64,000 nt of DNA from Stenogyne calaminthoides (GCA_037126765.1 JBBCBC010000034.1:16242691-16306690), one strand, 5' to 3'. Positions 1-11,640 are shown, counted from the first letter of the stretch. Numbers and translations: made by a program. Notes: generated by a model not told the origin, from the sequence alone.

Positions 1-2709
1 ATATAAATCCAAAGAGGATCCAAAGGTTGGTGAAAGATGGTTCACTGGAGCGTCTCCAAGTTGAACAAATTCCAACCTGTGAATCATGTTTGGAGGGTAA
101 TATGACCAAGAGGGCATTTGGAGCCAAGGGGAATAGGGCCAAAGAAGTGTTAGAGATCGTTCACACAGATGTATGTAGTCCAATGTCAACCAAAGCAAGA
201 GGAGGTTATGAGTATTTTTATTGATAATTACTCAAGGTACGGTTACATTTTCCTTATGAAGCATAAATCTGAGACCTTTGAGAAATTCTAAGAATTTGAG
301 GCTCAAACGGAGAATCATAGGGAAAAACGTATCAAGTCTCTACGATCTGATCGTGGAGGCGAATACCTCAGCGATGAGTTTTTGAACTACTTATCTGATG
401 AAGGGATTGTATCCCAGCTCACTGCACCCGGAACCCCTCAACAAAACGGGGTTGCAGAGCAAAGAAACTGAATTCTTTTGGAAATGGTTAGATCAATGAT
501 GAGTTATGCGGATCTTCCCGAGTCGTTCTGGGGTTATGCCTTGGAAACAGCAGCTTACATTCTGAACTTGGTGCTATCCAAATCGGTTCCCAAAACTCCC
601 AAAGAATTGTGGACCGGGCGCAAGCCTAGTATGATACACATGAGAATTTGGGGGTGTCCGGCCTACGTGTTGGACAAGGAAGTTTTAAATTGGATCTCGA
701 TCGTAATTAAGGCTATTTGTAGGAGGACCCCGAGGAACAAAAGGGTATATGTTCTATAGTCCCGAAGATCAAAGGGTGGTCATCAGCACCCACTTTAGAT
801 TTTTGGAAGAAGACTATATGAACCAAAGAAAACCCAGAAGTGAGATTACCTTAAATGAGCTTAGAGGGCAAACCTCAATGCCAACAACCATCTTAGGTGA
901 TATACCAAACGATACACTTTCACTGGCCTGAGCCTCGTCAGAAGTGGGAGGGTTGTTAGACGACCGAGAGATTCATGGGAATAGGAGAGTCCCGGACTTG
1001 ATTCCCTGGACATATTTAATCAGACCCATGGACATATGACGAGGCACTCCAAGATAAGGACGCAGATTTGGCAAAACAAAGAATGAAAGTTTAAATGGGT
1101 TCTATGTTTCATAATAGAGTGTGGGGAGCTAGTGAACCACTTAATGGGGTCAAACTTATTGATGCAAGTGGGTATATAAGAGGAAAAGAGGATCGACGGG
1201 AAGGTTGAAACCTTTAAAGCAAGACTAGTGGTGAAAGGTTATACTCGTAAAAGAAGGGATCGATTATGAGGAAACTTTTTTCGCCAGAGTAGCCATGCTT
1301 AAGTCTATCTCAGATTCTCTTATCGATTCTGTCGCAAGATTTCGACTTTGAAATCTAGCAAATGGATGTCAAGACAGTTTTCCTTAACGGAAGTCTTGAT
1401 GAAGAGATCTATATGCAACAAACCCAATGTTTCATTGAAACAAGCCAAGAACACCTAGTTTGTAAGCTCAAGAGGTCCATTTACGGACTCAAACAGCATC
1501 CGAGCTTGGAACCAATGTTTGATCATGTTATAAAGTCTTATGGGTTTGATCAAAACAAGTTTGAAAGTTGTGTGTATAAAAAGAGTTTCGGAACTGCATT
1601 GGTATTCTTAGTACTATACGTAGATGACATTGTGATCATCGGGAACGATGTGAAGGTGTGATCAGACGTAAGGGCATGGTTTCAAAAACAGGTTTGATAT
1701 GAAAGATTTAGGAAAGTTCGGACATATCCTTGGGATAAAGATAACTCGAGATCGCTTAAAAAGGATGATCGGGTTATCGCAAGTTTCATACATGATTAAC
1801 GGTTTTTTGAAACGATTCAAAGATGCAAGATTCCAAGAAAGGATTCGTACCTTTCGGACTTGGAATCCATCTATCCAAGAAAATGTTCCCTAAGACTAAA
1901 AAAGGAGATAGATGACATGAAAGGTATTCCTTGTGCTTCTACCGTCGGAAACCTTATGTATGCATTCTTTGTGTATGCGAGACAGATATCCGCTTCATTG
2001 CCGTAGGCATGGTGGCAAGATATCAAAGTAACCCAGGGAAAGAGCATTGGACGACAGTTAAAAACATTATGAAGTGTCTGAAAAGAACTCGGGATAGAAT
2101 GTTGATTTATCAGTCAGATACTCCAATCCCCATCGGCTACACGGACTCGGATTTCCAATCAGATATAGATTCCAGAAATTATCTGCCTCAGTTAGTGTGT
2201 TTCCATTTGGGAAGTGTAGCCATCAAATGGACGAGTGTGAAGCAGAAATGCATCACTTACTCAACCATGTAACTCGGGTAAGTAGCTGCTTGTGAAGCAG
2301 TGAAAGAACCGATTGGGCTCTAGACCTTCTTAGTGGACTTAGATGGTGTTCTGAATTTGTCTAGCAATATCTGCTAGGGGCAGTTGCAAATTCAAGAGAA
2401 CCAAGAGTCCACGAGTCAAACAAACACATTAAAGGAAAGACATCTTATACGAGAAATCGTTAAGAGATGAGATATAGATGTGGCAAAGATAGCGTCTGAG
2501 GACAGCCTAGCAGATCCATTCACAAAGCGTCTGCCTCTGAATACATTCGAGAGACATGTGAGTGGAATGGGTGTCAAGACCGTTGCCAATCTGCTTTGAG
2601 TATAAGTGGGAGAAATTATTAGGTTCGTGTAGGTGACATTAGATGTCACGGACTACGCGAGACATGTTGTAGTATACTTAAAAGCAGACTTTGAGTATAA
2701 GTGGGAGAT
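1..2709 (+). mobile_element. Ty1/copia retrotransposon, decayed integrase-RT-RNase H part (5' part lies outside the window)
   Basis: The stretch parallels 57840-60527, the pol region of the full-length copy in this window, almost base for base. In order it holds the end of the GAG-pre-integrase zinc region (about 27-180), the integrase core (about 180-760), reverse transcriptase (about 950-1660, with the LYVDDIVIIG active-site segment near 1612-1641) and RNase H (about 1700-2290). Many stops and frameshifts break the frame, for example a stop near 225 and indels near 1000-1350, so no polyprotein can be made. A polypurine tract (AAGTGGGAGAT, 2699-2709) directly precedes the 3' LTR, as in Ty1/copia elements. 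The order integrase before RT is diagnostic of copia rather than gypsy. The 5' LTR and gag must lie left of the window. Confidence 0.93.
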
Positions 2710-4525
2710 CGTTGGGATTATACTGGAAAGTATGCTTTTACTTTGTATAATCGAAACTGAATTTCCAGACTTATTTACTGAAATAAATTGTTTATCACTA
2801 ATGCTTTAAATATGATTGAATGTTACATATATTTACTGCATAACTGTTCAATAAATCGTAGGTGTTACATTGTAGTTAATTTAGTGACACCAGATCACAG
2901 AAGATTAAATTAACAGTCCCTTGTAACTAAAAGTATGCCATTCACGACCTTGATGGAAATGAACAACCCATCGTGAAAGGTTGAGGTGTAAGGCTCATAT
3001 TGGTTTGTCTTGACCAAGAGATTACACTAGTGCATGACTGATGTGCTGAATAGGACCTACAAGAGGATAAATTCTTCAGAACTGAACGAGGAAGAATTAG
3101 ACCTCAGTGGTTCGTTGTTTCTTAACCTTCGTCCCTTAAATAGGATCACGTGCGATTGGTAACTATTGCTTTGACTTATCATGGGTAGCGAATCAGAGAG
3201 AGATTCAATACTTTTTATCTTGGGCAATATTATTGGTCACATGTGATTGCTAAGATTTAATACGAAGAATCGTGTGCAAGTACGCTTGTTTGATTTGCCC
3301 CCTTGGGAGGTTCATAAGCTTTATCATACCAAATCTTGCAAGTGGAATTAGTTTCCGGTATGGATAATAATGTTGAACCGTTCTTTGACCAAGGACGAAA
3401 GATATTAATTAACGGAAAGCTATTTCAGTGGCTTGAATTAATTAATGGGCTAGATAATCTTAAACACGGGAAATAATGATCGGGAGCCATATTGACTGTA
3501 ATATGGGTTAAGATGGATAGTGCAATATTAATTATGTAGTGGGATTAATTAAAATTTATGGGCTTGAATTATATTGTGGCTCAATATTTGATATTGAAGG
3601 TCCATTAGAAGGTCCAATCTTAATTCTCCTAAAGGCCCCCTGAGTAGCCCAACATATAGTCCATTAACTGAAAAGGTGATTAAAATAAAATAAATATTGT
3701 TGCTTATTTTTCCTCTATATTTTCGAAATTTATGGATAAAAGAAGGAGAAATATTTTCTTTGAATTTTGTTATGGAATGAAGATATGTATTCTTGGAATA
3801 CAAGATTATCTCATTAAATTCAAGAAATCTCCCACTTGGTTATCTATATAGAATTTTCGAAATTTTTGGAAATATAGTGGGCAAGAAAGATTTTCTTGAT
3901 TTTCTTGAAAATATATTATGGAAGATATGTATTTCTTGAAATACAAGAATATCTCATAAATTCAAGAAGATCCAAATCTTGGATTCTTGTAACACTAATT
4001 TTCGAAAATCACCATATCTTGAGGAGGTGGGATTTTTGTGGAATATTTTAATTATGGGAAAAAAATATAGGAGATATATTCAAGATTTCTTGGTGATCAA
4101 GAAAAGTCTTTTCCCACATTGATTTTCTACTGAAAATTTTGACCACTCTCCTCCTATAAATAGGGGATGATTGTTTCATTTCCAAGTACAATTCCATGTG
4201 CTGGAAAAATTAGCAAATCCACAAAGGTGGTGCAACAAAGTTTATTTTTTCCTTTTGTTAATTGTTCGACAAGTGTCCTTCCACCGGATAGTTGAGCAAG
4301 GGCTAAGGGAATACTTGGGATGTCCTTTTGGTTAGTCCGTCCGACCGAAGTCACTGTCATCCCGAGAGGTACGTTCACGTAAACCCGTAGATTCCGCATG
4401 CGTAGGTTTTACGTGGCTTTTTATATGCATGATATGTTGTTGCAATTATTATTTGAATTAATATAGGATTAATTCATGCTAATAATAATTAATGAATTAA
4501 ATTTGTATTTAAATATTTCCCAACA
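2710..4525 (+). repeat. 3' LTR of the left copia element
   Basis: This 1,816-bp LTR starts CGTTGGGATTATACTGG (the first T of the canonical TG has mutated to C) right after the polypurine tract and ends TTTCCCAACA. It aligns along its length with the LTRs at 53385-55203 and 60528-62371. It contains the CTATAAATAGGGGATGA segment (about 4154-4170), a likely TATA box for element transcription. Sequence after 4525 is gag-like, not plain flanking DNA. Confidence 0.92.
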
Positions 4526-4888
4526 CTTTAGTCTCGGCAGAAGGGATATTGGGACAGCAAAGCCAAACCTTGGTGGTAAATGGTCCTTCTTCTTCTTCTT
4601 CTAGGTCAAAAGGATGTAAGAACAAGAAGAAGACAAAAGGCCAAAGCCAAGTTAACTCGAGCATTGTCAAGGGCAAAGGAAAGGTGAATGGAGATGGAGG
4701 AGCTAAGAAGTCGGCTAAGGGGAAATGTTTCAATTGTGGTGAGAAAGGACATTGGAGGTCGGCATGTTCCAAACCCAAGCGGAATGGAAAGAAAGTGGTT
4801 CAAACGGACCCGACAACTGAGTGGGAGTAAGATCCTCATCACGCTAGGCGACACTACGAAAGTGGCGGCTGAAGCAGTGGGAGAAGCG
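4526..4888 (+). pseudogene. copia gag C-terminal (zinc knuckle) fragment
   Basis: An in-frame piece (4549-4830) encodes a Ser/Lys/Gly-rich linker followed by a CCHC zinc knuckle, CFNCGEKGHWRSAC, near 4726-4770. It matches the gag tail at about 57080-57330 of the full-length copy, and 4806-4888 matches the protease-region sequence at about 57443-57525. The fragment is joined on its left directly to an LTR end (4525) and on its right directly to a second LTR start (4889). Both joins delete most of the internal region, which points to illegitimate recombination inside the element. It cannot make a functional gag. Confidence 0.85.
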
Positions 4889-5200
4889 TGTTGGGGTTAT
4901 ACTGAAAAGTATATTTTTACTTTGTATAACCAAACTGAATTTCTGTCTTATTTGCTGAAATAAATTATTTATCACTGTTGCTTTAAATATCATTGAGTGT
5001 TACATATATTTACTGCATAACTGTTCAATAAATAGTACGTGTTACATTGTAGTTAATTTAGTGATACCAGATCACAGAAGATTAAATTAACAGTCCCTTG
5101 TAACCAAAAGTACAGAATTCACAATCCAAATGAAAATGAACAATCCATCGTAAAAGGTTGAAGTGTAAGGCTCAGATTGTCTTGTCTTGACCAAGCAATT
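4889..5200 (+). repeat. Truncated copia LTR
   Basis: It starts TGTTGGGGTTATACTGAAAAG and follows the first roughly 310 bp of the LTR family seen at 2710, 53385 and 60528. Similarity stops after CTTGTCTTGACCAAG (about 5195). The rest of the LTR is missing, and the next sequence belongs to the PMD pseudogene region. Confidence 0.85.
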
Positions 5201-5769
5201 GACCTATAATGTACGAAAAAAAATTTATAAGTCATTTTGTTAAGTTACTTAAATTATAAATGAAGCATTTCTATTAAGATGTATTGAGAATGAGAAACAT
5301 ACATGACTTGATGGGTAATTATCCAAAAGTTTCCGATAATGTACAAGATCCCGTGTACTGGAAGTGAATGTTTGGGAGTTGTTCCATCGCAATGCTCTGG
5401 GGGTCCTAGGGTCATAATAAGTAGCTTCACTGCGTTTGCACAACTCAGTGAAGTACTCGTGTATCCAGCACTGAAAATTTTAAATGAGTTTAAGTTATTA
5501 TATGTAACAATATATATATTGAAAAATTTAAATCATTGGAAATATTATTGAAATTGAATTTTGACCTCCAGCAATGTTAAGCAGCCCGAAATCTGTGTCG
5601 TCTCACGTCTGGATGCCGCCCAAGTTGGTGATATAAATAAGTCAATGCAGCGGCTCCCCATGCATAGTTACTGACAGAATCGAGATCGCCCAACACCTCC
5701 AGATAATCCTTGGGGACAGAATCATGCGTTTTATCAAGAAACGGTGTAGACCCCATCGTGTACCACAGG

Positions 5770-7837
5770 TGGTAAATAGGAAATTGTGCATGTTTTTAGT
5801 TGTTTAAGTGCAATTTTATTGTACTCGATTATGTTAGAATTGCATGTTTTCTATTTATTTGTACTTTGATGATGAAATTCTACACTTGATCTATTTATTG
5901 TATTTTTTTGGTGATTTTAGGATTTTTTTGGAACACTTTAATTAAGCTTGAGATGAGCCACATAAGAAGATATATTGAATCCGAGCTGATCGTGTTGATA
6001 TAAAGAAAAAGCCCAACACCGGAATACCAGTGCTGAGCCACGCAACTACACAAGAAATAAAGCCCACGAGTCAAGGCCCATAATTTGTTTGATTGGAGTT
6101 GACCAAATTGTTAATTGCGTGGAAAAGGCTACAGGCTTTCATTAAGCCCTTGAACTAACTACCCTATTATCTATGTTTTAAAAGCGGAAGAGCCGATCGG
6201 ACCGGACAGCCCCAGCGCTTTCGATCGGACCGGGTTCGACTGGTCCGACCGTTATTAAAGCGGTTGAGCTGGTATGACGTCATAAATAATTAAATATATA
6301 AATTATATATTTAAGAAATAAAATTATTTCCCACATCCTAAGTCTGGCTGATTTTATCTCCTATCCTTAGGCCCATAAAACAATTTGTTAGCCCGTTAAT
6401 TTAATATTCGTATGGAAGAGCCTATCAGATTTTAAAAAACAAGATTAATGTTATTTAAATGTATTAACTCAAAAAGTGATACTTTCGAAACCCTACCTAG
6501 CTTAACCCAATTCTTCCGCCTCCCCCAACTTTCCGCCGCCTGCCCAAGTCCATGTATGCTCTGTTTTAAAAAAAATATTAAACTCGCAGACTTGCAGCAC
6601 TGGAATAGTGTGAGAGAAACAGAGGAAGACAGAGAGTGGTGGTGGTGTTCTCAAAGGAGAGAAAGAATCTGCCGTCATCGAAGGAAAGAGCCGCTTCTCC
6701 GACTCCGGCGTCGATGCATCCAAAATTGCAACAAATTTAAGATTTTTTTTTTCAAAATAATATCGAACCGGCGATCGACCGGCTCAACCGGTCGCCGGTT
6801 CGTAGCGCTTTTGACCGATTTGAACGGTTCGTGGCTGGTTTAATTGTCAGGCGGTCCAATACCTCAAAACGGTACGGTGAGGCTGCCGAGCAGCGGTCGG
6901 GCCGGTCCGATCCGCTTTTTAAAACACAGCCTATTATATAAACATGCTTGTGTACAGCAGCCGGGATTTTTTGGACGGAAGCAGCAGAGAGGTAGACGTC
7001 CACTTTGAGATTTGAGGAGAGAGACACTGCAATTTTGAGAGTCTTGCTTAGTTAATATTTTTATTTCAATTCCTGGTATTTCTGAACTTGTGTTTTGATG
7101 ACTACTAGTTAAATTTAATATCGTTTGTGACACTGTTATTCTCAGATTATTTATATCATCTGTTTTAATTTTTTGCATGTCTGGGTAATTAATTTAGATT
7201 GATCACCTAAATTATTTTATTCTTGCATGTCTGTTAGTTCGTATCGCGTAATCCGTAATTGTCGAGTGTATATGATAATTGGTAACAACTAGTAATATTT
7301 GCTAGGGTGATATAGATTAAATTCTTTCGAATCGAGCTTGCGTATTCGGGAATTTATTTGATATTTATCCTAGGGTCTAATGCTTTTGCTGGATTAAATT
7401 TAAATCGTATCTAGACTGTTCAGTTAAAAAGGTTCGTTGAAGAACTTATTTCAATCGGATAAAATTAAGAGATAAAACCGATAAACAGAACTTGTTGTTT
7501 ATTGAGGGTCATTAGTCTGAGAGTAAAGTGGAGCAAACGACACGTTTAATTAGAAAAGTCAAAACACAAGGGATGAATGAACTGCGAATTGAAATGTCTT
7601 TTTATTAATTGCTTTTATTTGTTATTTTAGTTATTTGATTTTTGTTTTAGTAGTACTAAGAACACAAATCCAACCCCCCCATTTTTCAGTATTACGTGTT
7701 TGCCCCTATGAATTCATACAATTAACTCATTAATTATTTTCACGTTCCCTGTGGATCGACCATTACTTATCCTACTACACTCTAGTGGATCGGTTAAGGT
7801 ATTTAATTTATTTTTGGGTGCTGGCGACAACACACCA
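5770..7837 (+). mobile_element. Solo LTR, probably Ty3/gypsy Tat/Athila type, with perfect TSD
   Basis: The 2,068-bp block starts TGGTAAATAGG and ends GACAACACACCA (TG...CA). It is flanked by perfect 5-bp direct repeats ACAGG (5765-5769 and 7838-7842). The motif CCCTGTGGATCGACC (about 7750) near the right end is typical of the 3' part of Tat/Athila-lineage LTRs, which gives plus orientation. There is no internal region. Removing the block rejoins PMD coding sequence on the minus strand. Lineage is inferred from one motif; LTR status rests on termini and TSD. Confidence 0.8.
6171..6929. mobile_element. hAT-type MITE nested in the solo LTR
   Basis: The 759-bp element has imperfect terminal inverted repeats: the left end is CTATGTTTTAAAAGCGGA and the reverse complement of the right end is CTGTGTTTTAAAAAGCGGA. 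It is flanked by perfect 8-bp duplications CCTATTAT (6163-6170 and 6930-6937). An 8-bp duplication is diagnostic of the hAT superfamily. The ends continue into GATCGGACCGG-type palindromic sequence, and CCGGT-rich repeats recur near 6765-6800. There is no transposase. Confidence 0.88.
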
Positions 7838-9075
7838 ACAGGTAACCTCGAGCAATAGACACATCGCTGAGGGTCCCAGTCGTGCACTGCATTTTTATGG
7901 TGCTAAGGAGGTTGTTGTGTAAGTTATCTCCCCTACATCCGCATGCAATATACAATGCATTGTCAATACTTTGAACGTTGCCAATGACGGGGAGTCCATT
8001 TATGTTCAAGTCTACATTGGAAAAAGTTATTTTAATTATTAGTGAAATTAATTATTAAAAAATTAAAAATAAACTTTATGTAAACTTTACCAAGGATAGC
8101 ATGAACGTCATGTAGTGTGATCGTCATTTCCGCAAAAGGCATATGGAAAGTGTTCGTCTCAGGGTGCCATCTTTCGACGAAAGCTGAAATGAGGGACATG
8201 TTGATGGAGTGAAACATCATTTGTTTGATACCCTCCAATCCGGAGTTTTGAATGCGGTCAAAGAAATGATTGCCCTAAGGGAATGGATTTGATGACCAAC
8301 TCTAAAGAGCTTTCGTTCGAGTGTGGCTGCCGAGGACCTTACGAAACCTCTACAATTTTTTTACAAAAAAATGAACAAGTTAATTTACATATTGTTACCT
8401 GTTTATAAATAAATAATTGCAAAACTAATATGTATTTTACTTACTGAATCGTCCCATATTTTTTTTGGCTCTGTGTGTTCTGAAAGCTATCAACACACTT
8501 GGATCAATAGGTCCGTCAGGCATGGACGTCGTCGTCAACCAATCATTATGTTGTCAGGACGAGGATGACGATTGTGTTACCTGCGGAGAACTTTCGTAAT
8601 CATCCTCAACCTCGTGGTGAGCTGAGTGATGAGAATGGGTAGAGTGATGAGAGTGAGTCGAGTGATTAGAGTGAGTCGAGTGATGAGATGTAGACGTGAC
8701 CGGAAGATTGCCAGAGGACATGAACGTATCAGTAGTTGGTGAGAATAAATCGGGGAATCCAATTGGGGAGAAAGTAGGATGAGTATTCAAACTGAAATCA
8801 TTATGTGCATGATATGAACCATACTCCATCAGAATAGACTGCTCTTCATAAGGTTGTTGAGCAGGAGGGGTGTTTAGATCGAGGTCTAAGATACTACTCC
8901 AAGACAAATTTTGGAGTTCGAATTGTTCATTTTCAATTGGTCGCGCACGTTGTTCTGCAAGAAAAAATCGGTCGCATACTCTACATAGGGTGGAGCAAAC
9001 GGGGCATTCGAGGCGTGACATAGTGAACTAAAAAAAAATTATTGATATGTTAATATGAATTAAAAAATTGAATTA

Positions 9076-9412
9076 AACAAACAACAATACAAGTAATACC
9101 AAACAACAATACAAGTAATACCAAACAACAATGCAACTAATATCAAACAACAATACAACTAATACCAAACAAGTATATAACTAATACCAAACAACAATAC
9201 AAGTAATACCAAACAGCAATACAACTAATATCAAATAGCAATACAACTAATACCAAACAGCAATATAACTAATACCAAACAGCAATACAACTAATACCAA
9301 ACAACAATATAACTAATACCAAACAGCAATACAACTAATACCAAACAGTAATATAACTAATACAAGACAGCAATACAATACAACTAATACCAAACAGCAA
9401 TACAACCAATAC
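9076..9412. repeat. 22-bp tandem repeat array (AACTAATACCAAACAGCAAT type)
   Basis: About 15 imperfect copies of a 22-bp unit around AACTAATACCAAACAGCAATAC run through this block just upstream (on the minus strand) of the PMD pseudogene start at 9021. Copies differ by single bases. The AACTAATAC core recurs in the array at 10064-10410. Confidence 0.9.
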
Positions 9413-9691
9413 CCCCAATAAAACAAGAAAATCACACCTTGACGGTGGCGGTGGACGGCAAGCGGGCGGCGGTAGCAAGCGGGCTGTGTTAATGAATAAT
9501 AACATTGTTATTATATGACCGAAAAATGAAACAAGAAACGGATATACCTTAAAAGTAAAAAAACAAAAAAAAAACAAACAAACAACTCCGGTGGACGGCA
9601 GCGGTGGAAGGCTGCGAACGGCGGCGGTGGAGGCCTGCGAATGGCGGCGGCTGGCAGTAGTCGGTGGTGGACGACGGCGGTCGAGTTGGGA

Positions 9692-9790
9692 AGATGAGAG
9701 GTTTAGAAAATGAGTGTGAAGATGAGAGGTTTGGAAAAGAGTGTGAAGATGAGAGGTTTGGAAAATGAGTGTGAGAATGAGTATGAAAAT
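9692..9790. repeat. 28-bp tandem repeat (GATGAGAGGTTTGGAAAATG type)
   Basis: Three to four near-identical copies of a roughly 28-bp unit follow a GGCGG/GGTGG-rich stretch (about 9440-9690). The GC-rich stretch looks like a plant 5' leader read on the minus strand, upstream of the PMD pseudogene. No coding role is visible. Confidence 0.8.
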
Positions 9791-9856
9791 GAAATGAGTT
9801 GGGAAAATTAATTGAAAATGAGTCTTAATTTTATCGAATAAAAAAAATTAATTACC

Positions 9857-9877
9857 TGTCGCATGATCTATGCGACA
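9857..9877. repeat. Inverted repeat TGTCGC-N9-GCGACA (copy 1)
   Basis: A perfect hairpin motif TGTCGC, 9-base spacer, GCGACA; the arms extend to 9 bp here (CTGTCGCAT / ATGCGACAG, 9856-9878). A further half-site, GCATGCGACACG, lies at about 9900. The same motif with the same spacer length occurs at 14928-14948, so the two flank the Myb/SANT and transposase genes. Confidence 0.8.
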
Positions 9878-9934
9878 GAAGTGGGTCCCATCGCTTTCAG
9901 CATGCGACACGTGTCCTTTGACCGAAATTTAAAT

Positions 9935-10022
9935 TTTGAAATGAATTTTGGGCGGTGGAATTAATTTTGGGCGGTTGGGAATTAATTTTGGACGGTGGAA
10001 ATTAATTTTGGGTGGTTGGGAG
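9935..10022. repeat. Roughly 23-bp tandem repeat (AATTAATTTTGGGCGGTTGG type)
   Basis: Four imperfect copies of a G-rich unit around GGAATTAATTTTGGGCGGT stand in tandem between the inverted repeat and the second 22-bp array. No ORF is involved. Confidence 0.8.
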
Positions 10023-10063
10023 ACAAATTTAGGTATTTTTTTTATTTTTTTATTCAACTTTTA

Positions 10064-10410
10064 TACATATGGAAATAATACTTTATAAATATGGAACTAA
10101 TACTTTTATATTAATGAACTAATACTTTATAAATATGGAACTAATACTTTTATATTATTGAACTAATACTTTATAAGTATTCAACTAATACTTTTATATT
10201 ATTGAACTAATACTTTAGCAATATTCATTCACTAATACTTTTATATTAATGAATTAATACTTTATAAATATTCATTCACTAATACTTTTATATTCATTCA
10301 CTATTACTTTTATGTTAATGAACTAATACTTTTATATAAATTAACTAATATTTTAGCAATATTCAGTCACTAATACTTTTATAAATATGGAACTAATATA
10401 ATACTTTATA
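10064..10410. repeat. Second 22-bp tandem array (AACTAATACTTTATAAATAT type)
   Basis: Units alternate between AACTAATACTTTATAAATATG and AACTAATACTTTTATATTAAT, both about 22 bp, in roughly 15 imperfect copies, becoming irregular from 10210 on. Period and the AACTAATAC core match the array at 9076-9412. Confidence 0.88.
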
Positions 10411-10511
10411 AATAGAGAAGATTAGAACCAAATAATACGAAATTTTTTTAAATATTGAAATACTACAAGATTACAACCACTTCACACCACTATCAAATGT
10501 TGAACCCATCT

Positions 10512-10992
10512 TCACGGCTGGATTGTCTGTACCTTGAACAACTCTTTCAAATTCTCCCACTCCGGTTCCCCCTTCCAGTAATAAGCCCGAACCATCCTGC
10601 CAAAGTACTGAACGAATATAATTAATAAAAAATAGTATTGTAAAATAAATTATTATATGAAAAAATTATATACGAACCCTGAGCCAGAATCTCCACGTAT
10701 CATCATCAGCGAAAATTAAGTTTTGGTATGGATCCCAAGTGCTAGGCCTCCAACAATAGATACTATCAAAAGTGTCATGACGTTCCTTTAAAAACTTAAC
10801 CCTAGCGACTGCATCTTCATACAAGAGGTTTGTGAAAAAAGTATTGTTAACCTGGTTAATTGCCCACGTAATTGCACTAACATTTTCAGCATCACGTCCA
10901 CCGCACTCTCCATGATCCTTTTTGTATATCAAATATTCAATGAAGTGTTTATCAAGGGTTTTCCACCATTTCGAATTGTGGAAAATTTCCTA
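10512..10992 (-). pseudogene. Myb/SANT-like DNA-binding domain gene fragment (two exons visible)
   Basis: The 5' exon piece (10678-10992) encodes a domain with NSKWWKTLDKHFIEYL, INQVNNTFF, LKERHDTFDSI and WDPYQNLIFADDDTWRFWL. This is the pattern of Myb/SANT-like (Myb_DNA-bind_3) proteins such as L10-interacting MYB relatives. A GT-AG intron (10608-10677) keeps frame into a second exon (10512-10607) with GRMVRAYYWKGEPEWENL, also typical of the family. There is a stop at 10512-10514. No ATG opens the frame: an in-frame stop lies near 10992, so a first exon is missing or unrecognised. The gene lies head-to-head with the transposase at 11750. Myb/SANT proteins often serve as second subunits of DNA transposons; a transposon role here is inference. 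Confidence 0.6.
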
Positions 10993-11209
10993 TTGGGGTG
11001 AAATATTTCTAAGTGACATTTGTGTACAAATATTTAGTTTTTTCAAACAAGAAAATGATACTTCGTCACTTATATAAAGAATTCAGTGGTAGAAAAAAGC
11101 AGTAAGAAACAGTATTGAAAATATTTTGAAAAACGGTAGAAAAAATGGATCTGAATATCGCGACAAAAAAAGGCAGATTCGTGCGATTTTGGCTGGGTAG
11201 GCTCGTCCG

Positions 11210-11240
11210 GCGCGTGTCGAGCGAGTGTCGCGACACGCGC
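11210..11240. repeat. GC-rich 10-bp perfect inverted repeat
   Basis: GCGCGTGTCG (11210-11219) and CGACACGCGC (11231-11240) form a perfect 10-bp hairpin with an 11-base loop, in a CpG-rich island (about 11180-11370) within AT-rich DNA. It sits in the divergent interval between the Myb/SANT piece and the transposase, so it could be promoter or transposase-binding sequence. Confidence 0.7.
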
Positions 11241-11515
11241 GAAACCTGACGCGTGAGTGGCGTGGATACGATTTGGGCTGGCAAGGCGTGGTGCGATAGA
11301 GGATTTGCTGTGGCGTGGCGCGCGGAGCGGCGATGTCTGTCCCATCCGCGTCGGCCCGATGTATCACTCGCGTCTTTGAATTATCCGAAGTCATCCGTGT
11401 TTTAAACTCGCGTCTTTGAATTCAAATTTAAGTCCAATTATTTCCATACATTACATAATTTTTAACCCACCCACATTACACTCAGTTTTTCTTTCTTCTG
11501 ATCCTTAGAAAAATT

Positions 11516-11640
11516 TACTACACTTAGAATTCTTGTGGTTTTTTAGAAAAATCTACTATACTTAGAATTCTTGTGGTTTTTTAGAAATCTACTACACTTA
11601 CAATTCGTGTGGTTTTTTAGAAATCTACTACACTCACTTC
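11516..11640. repeat. Roughly 45-bp tandem repeat upstream of the transposase
   Basis: About three copies of a unit around CTACACTTAGAATTCTTGTG plus GTTTTTTAGAAATC, slightly diverged, lie directly 5' of the transposase coding remains. Confidence 0.8.

Larger units (their letters stand above)
5249..9021 (-). pseudogene. Plant mobile domain (PMD, MAIN-like) gene, disrupted
   Basis: On the minus strand several exon-like pieces line up with PMD proteins (often annotated 'serine/threonine phosphatase 7 long form homolog'). 8554-9021 is an N-terminal leader with a His/Ser-rich tail, starting at an ATG. About 8465-8530 gives GPIDPSVLIAF. 8040-8280 carries LISAFVERWHPETNTFH and EMTITLHDVHAILG. 7843-8009 carries GLPVIG and IARGYLL. 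5577-5769 carries FLDKTHDSVP and YAWGAAALTYLYHQLG. 5270-5470 carries WIHEYF and PRALRW. The pieces keep family order, but a 2-kb solo LTR sits inside the RGYLL segment and the 3' end stops at the copia debris. PMD proteins act in silencing and development, and transposon-borne PMD copies are common. This copy is unlikely to function. Confidence 0.8.

Noticed and set aside
9060..9420. CRISPR-like array
   Set aside because: The 22-bp units are contiguous with no unique spacers, in a plant genome; it is an ordinary tandem repeat.
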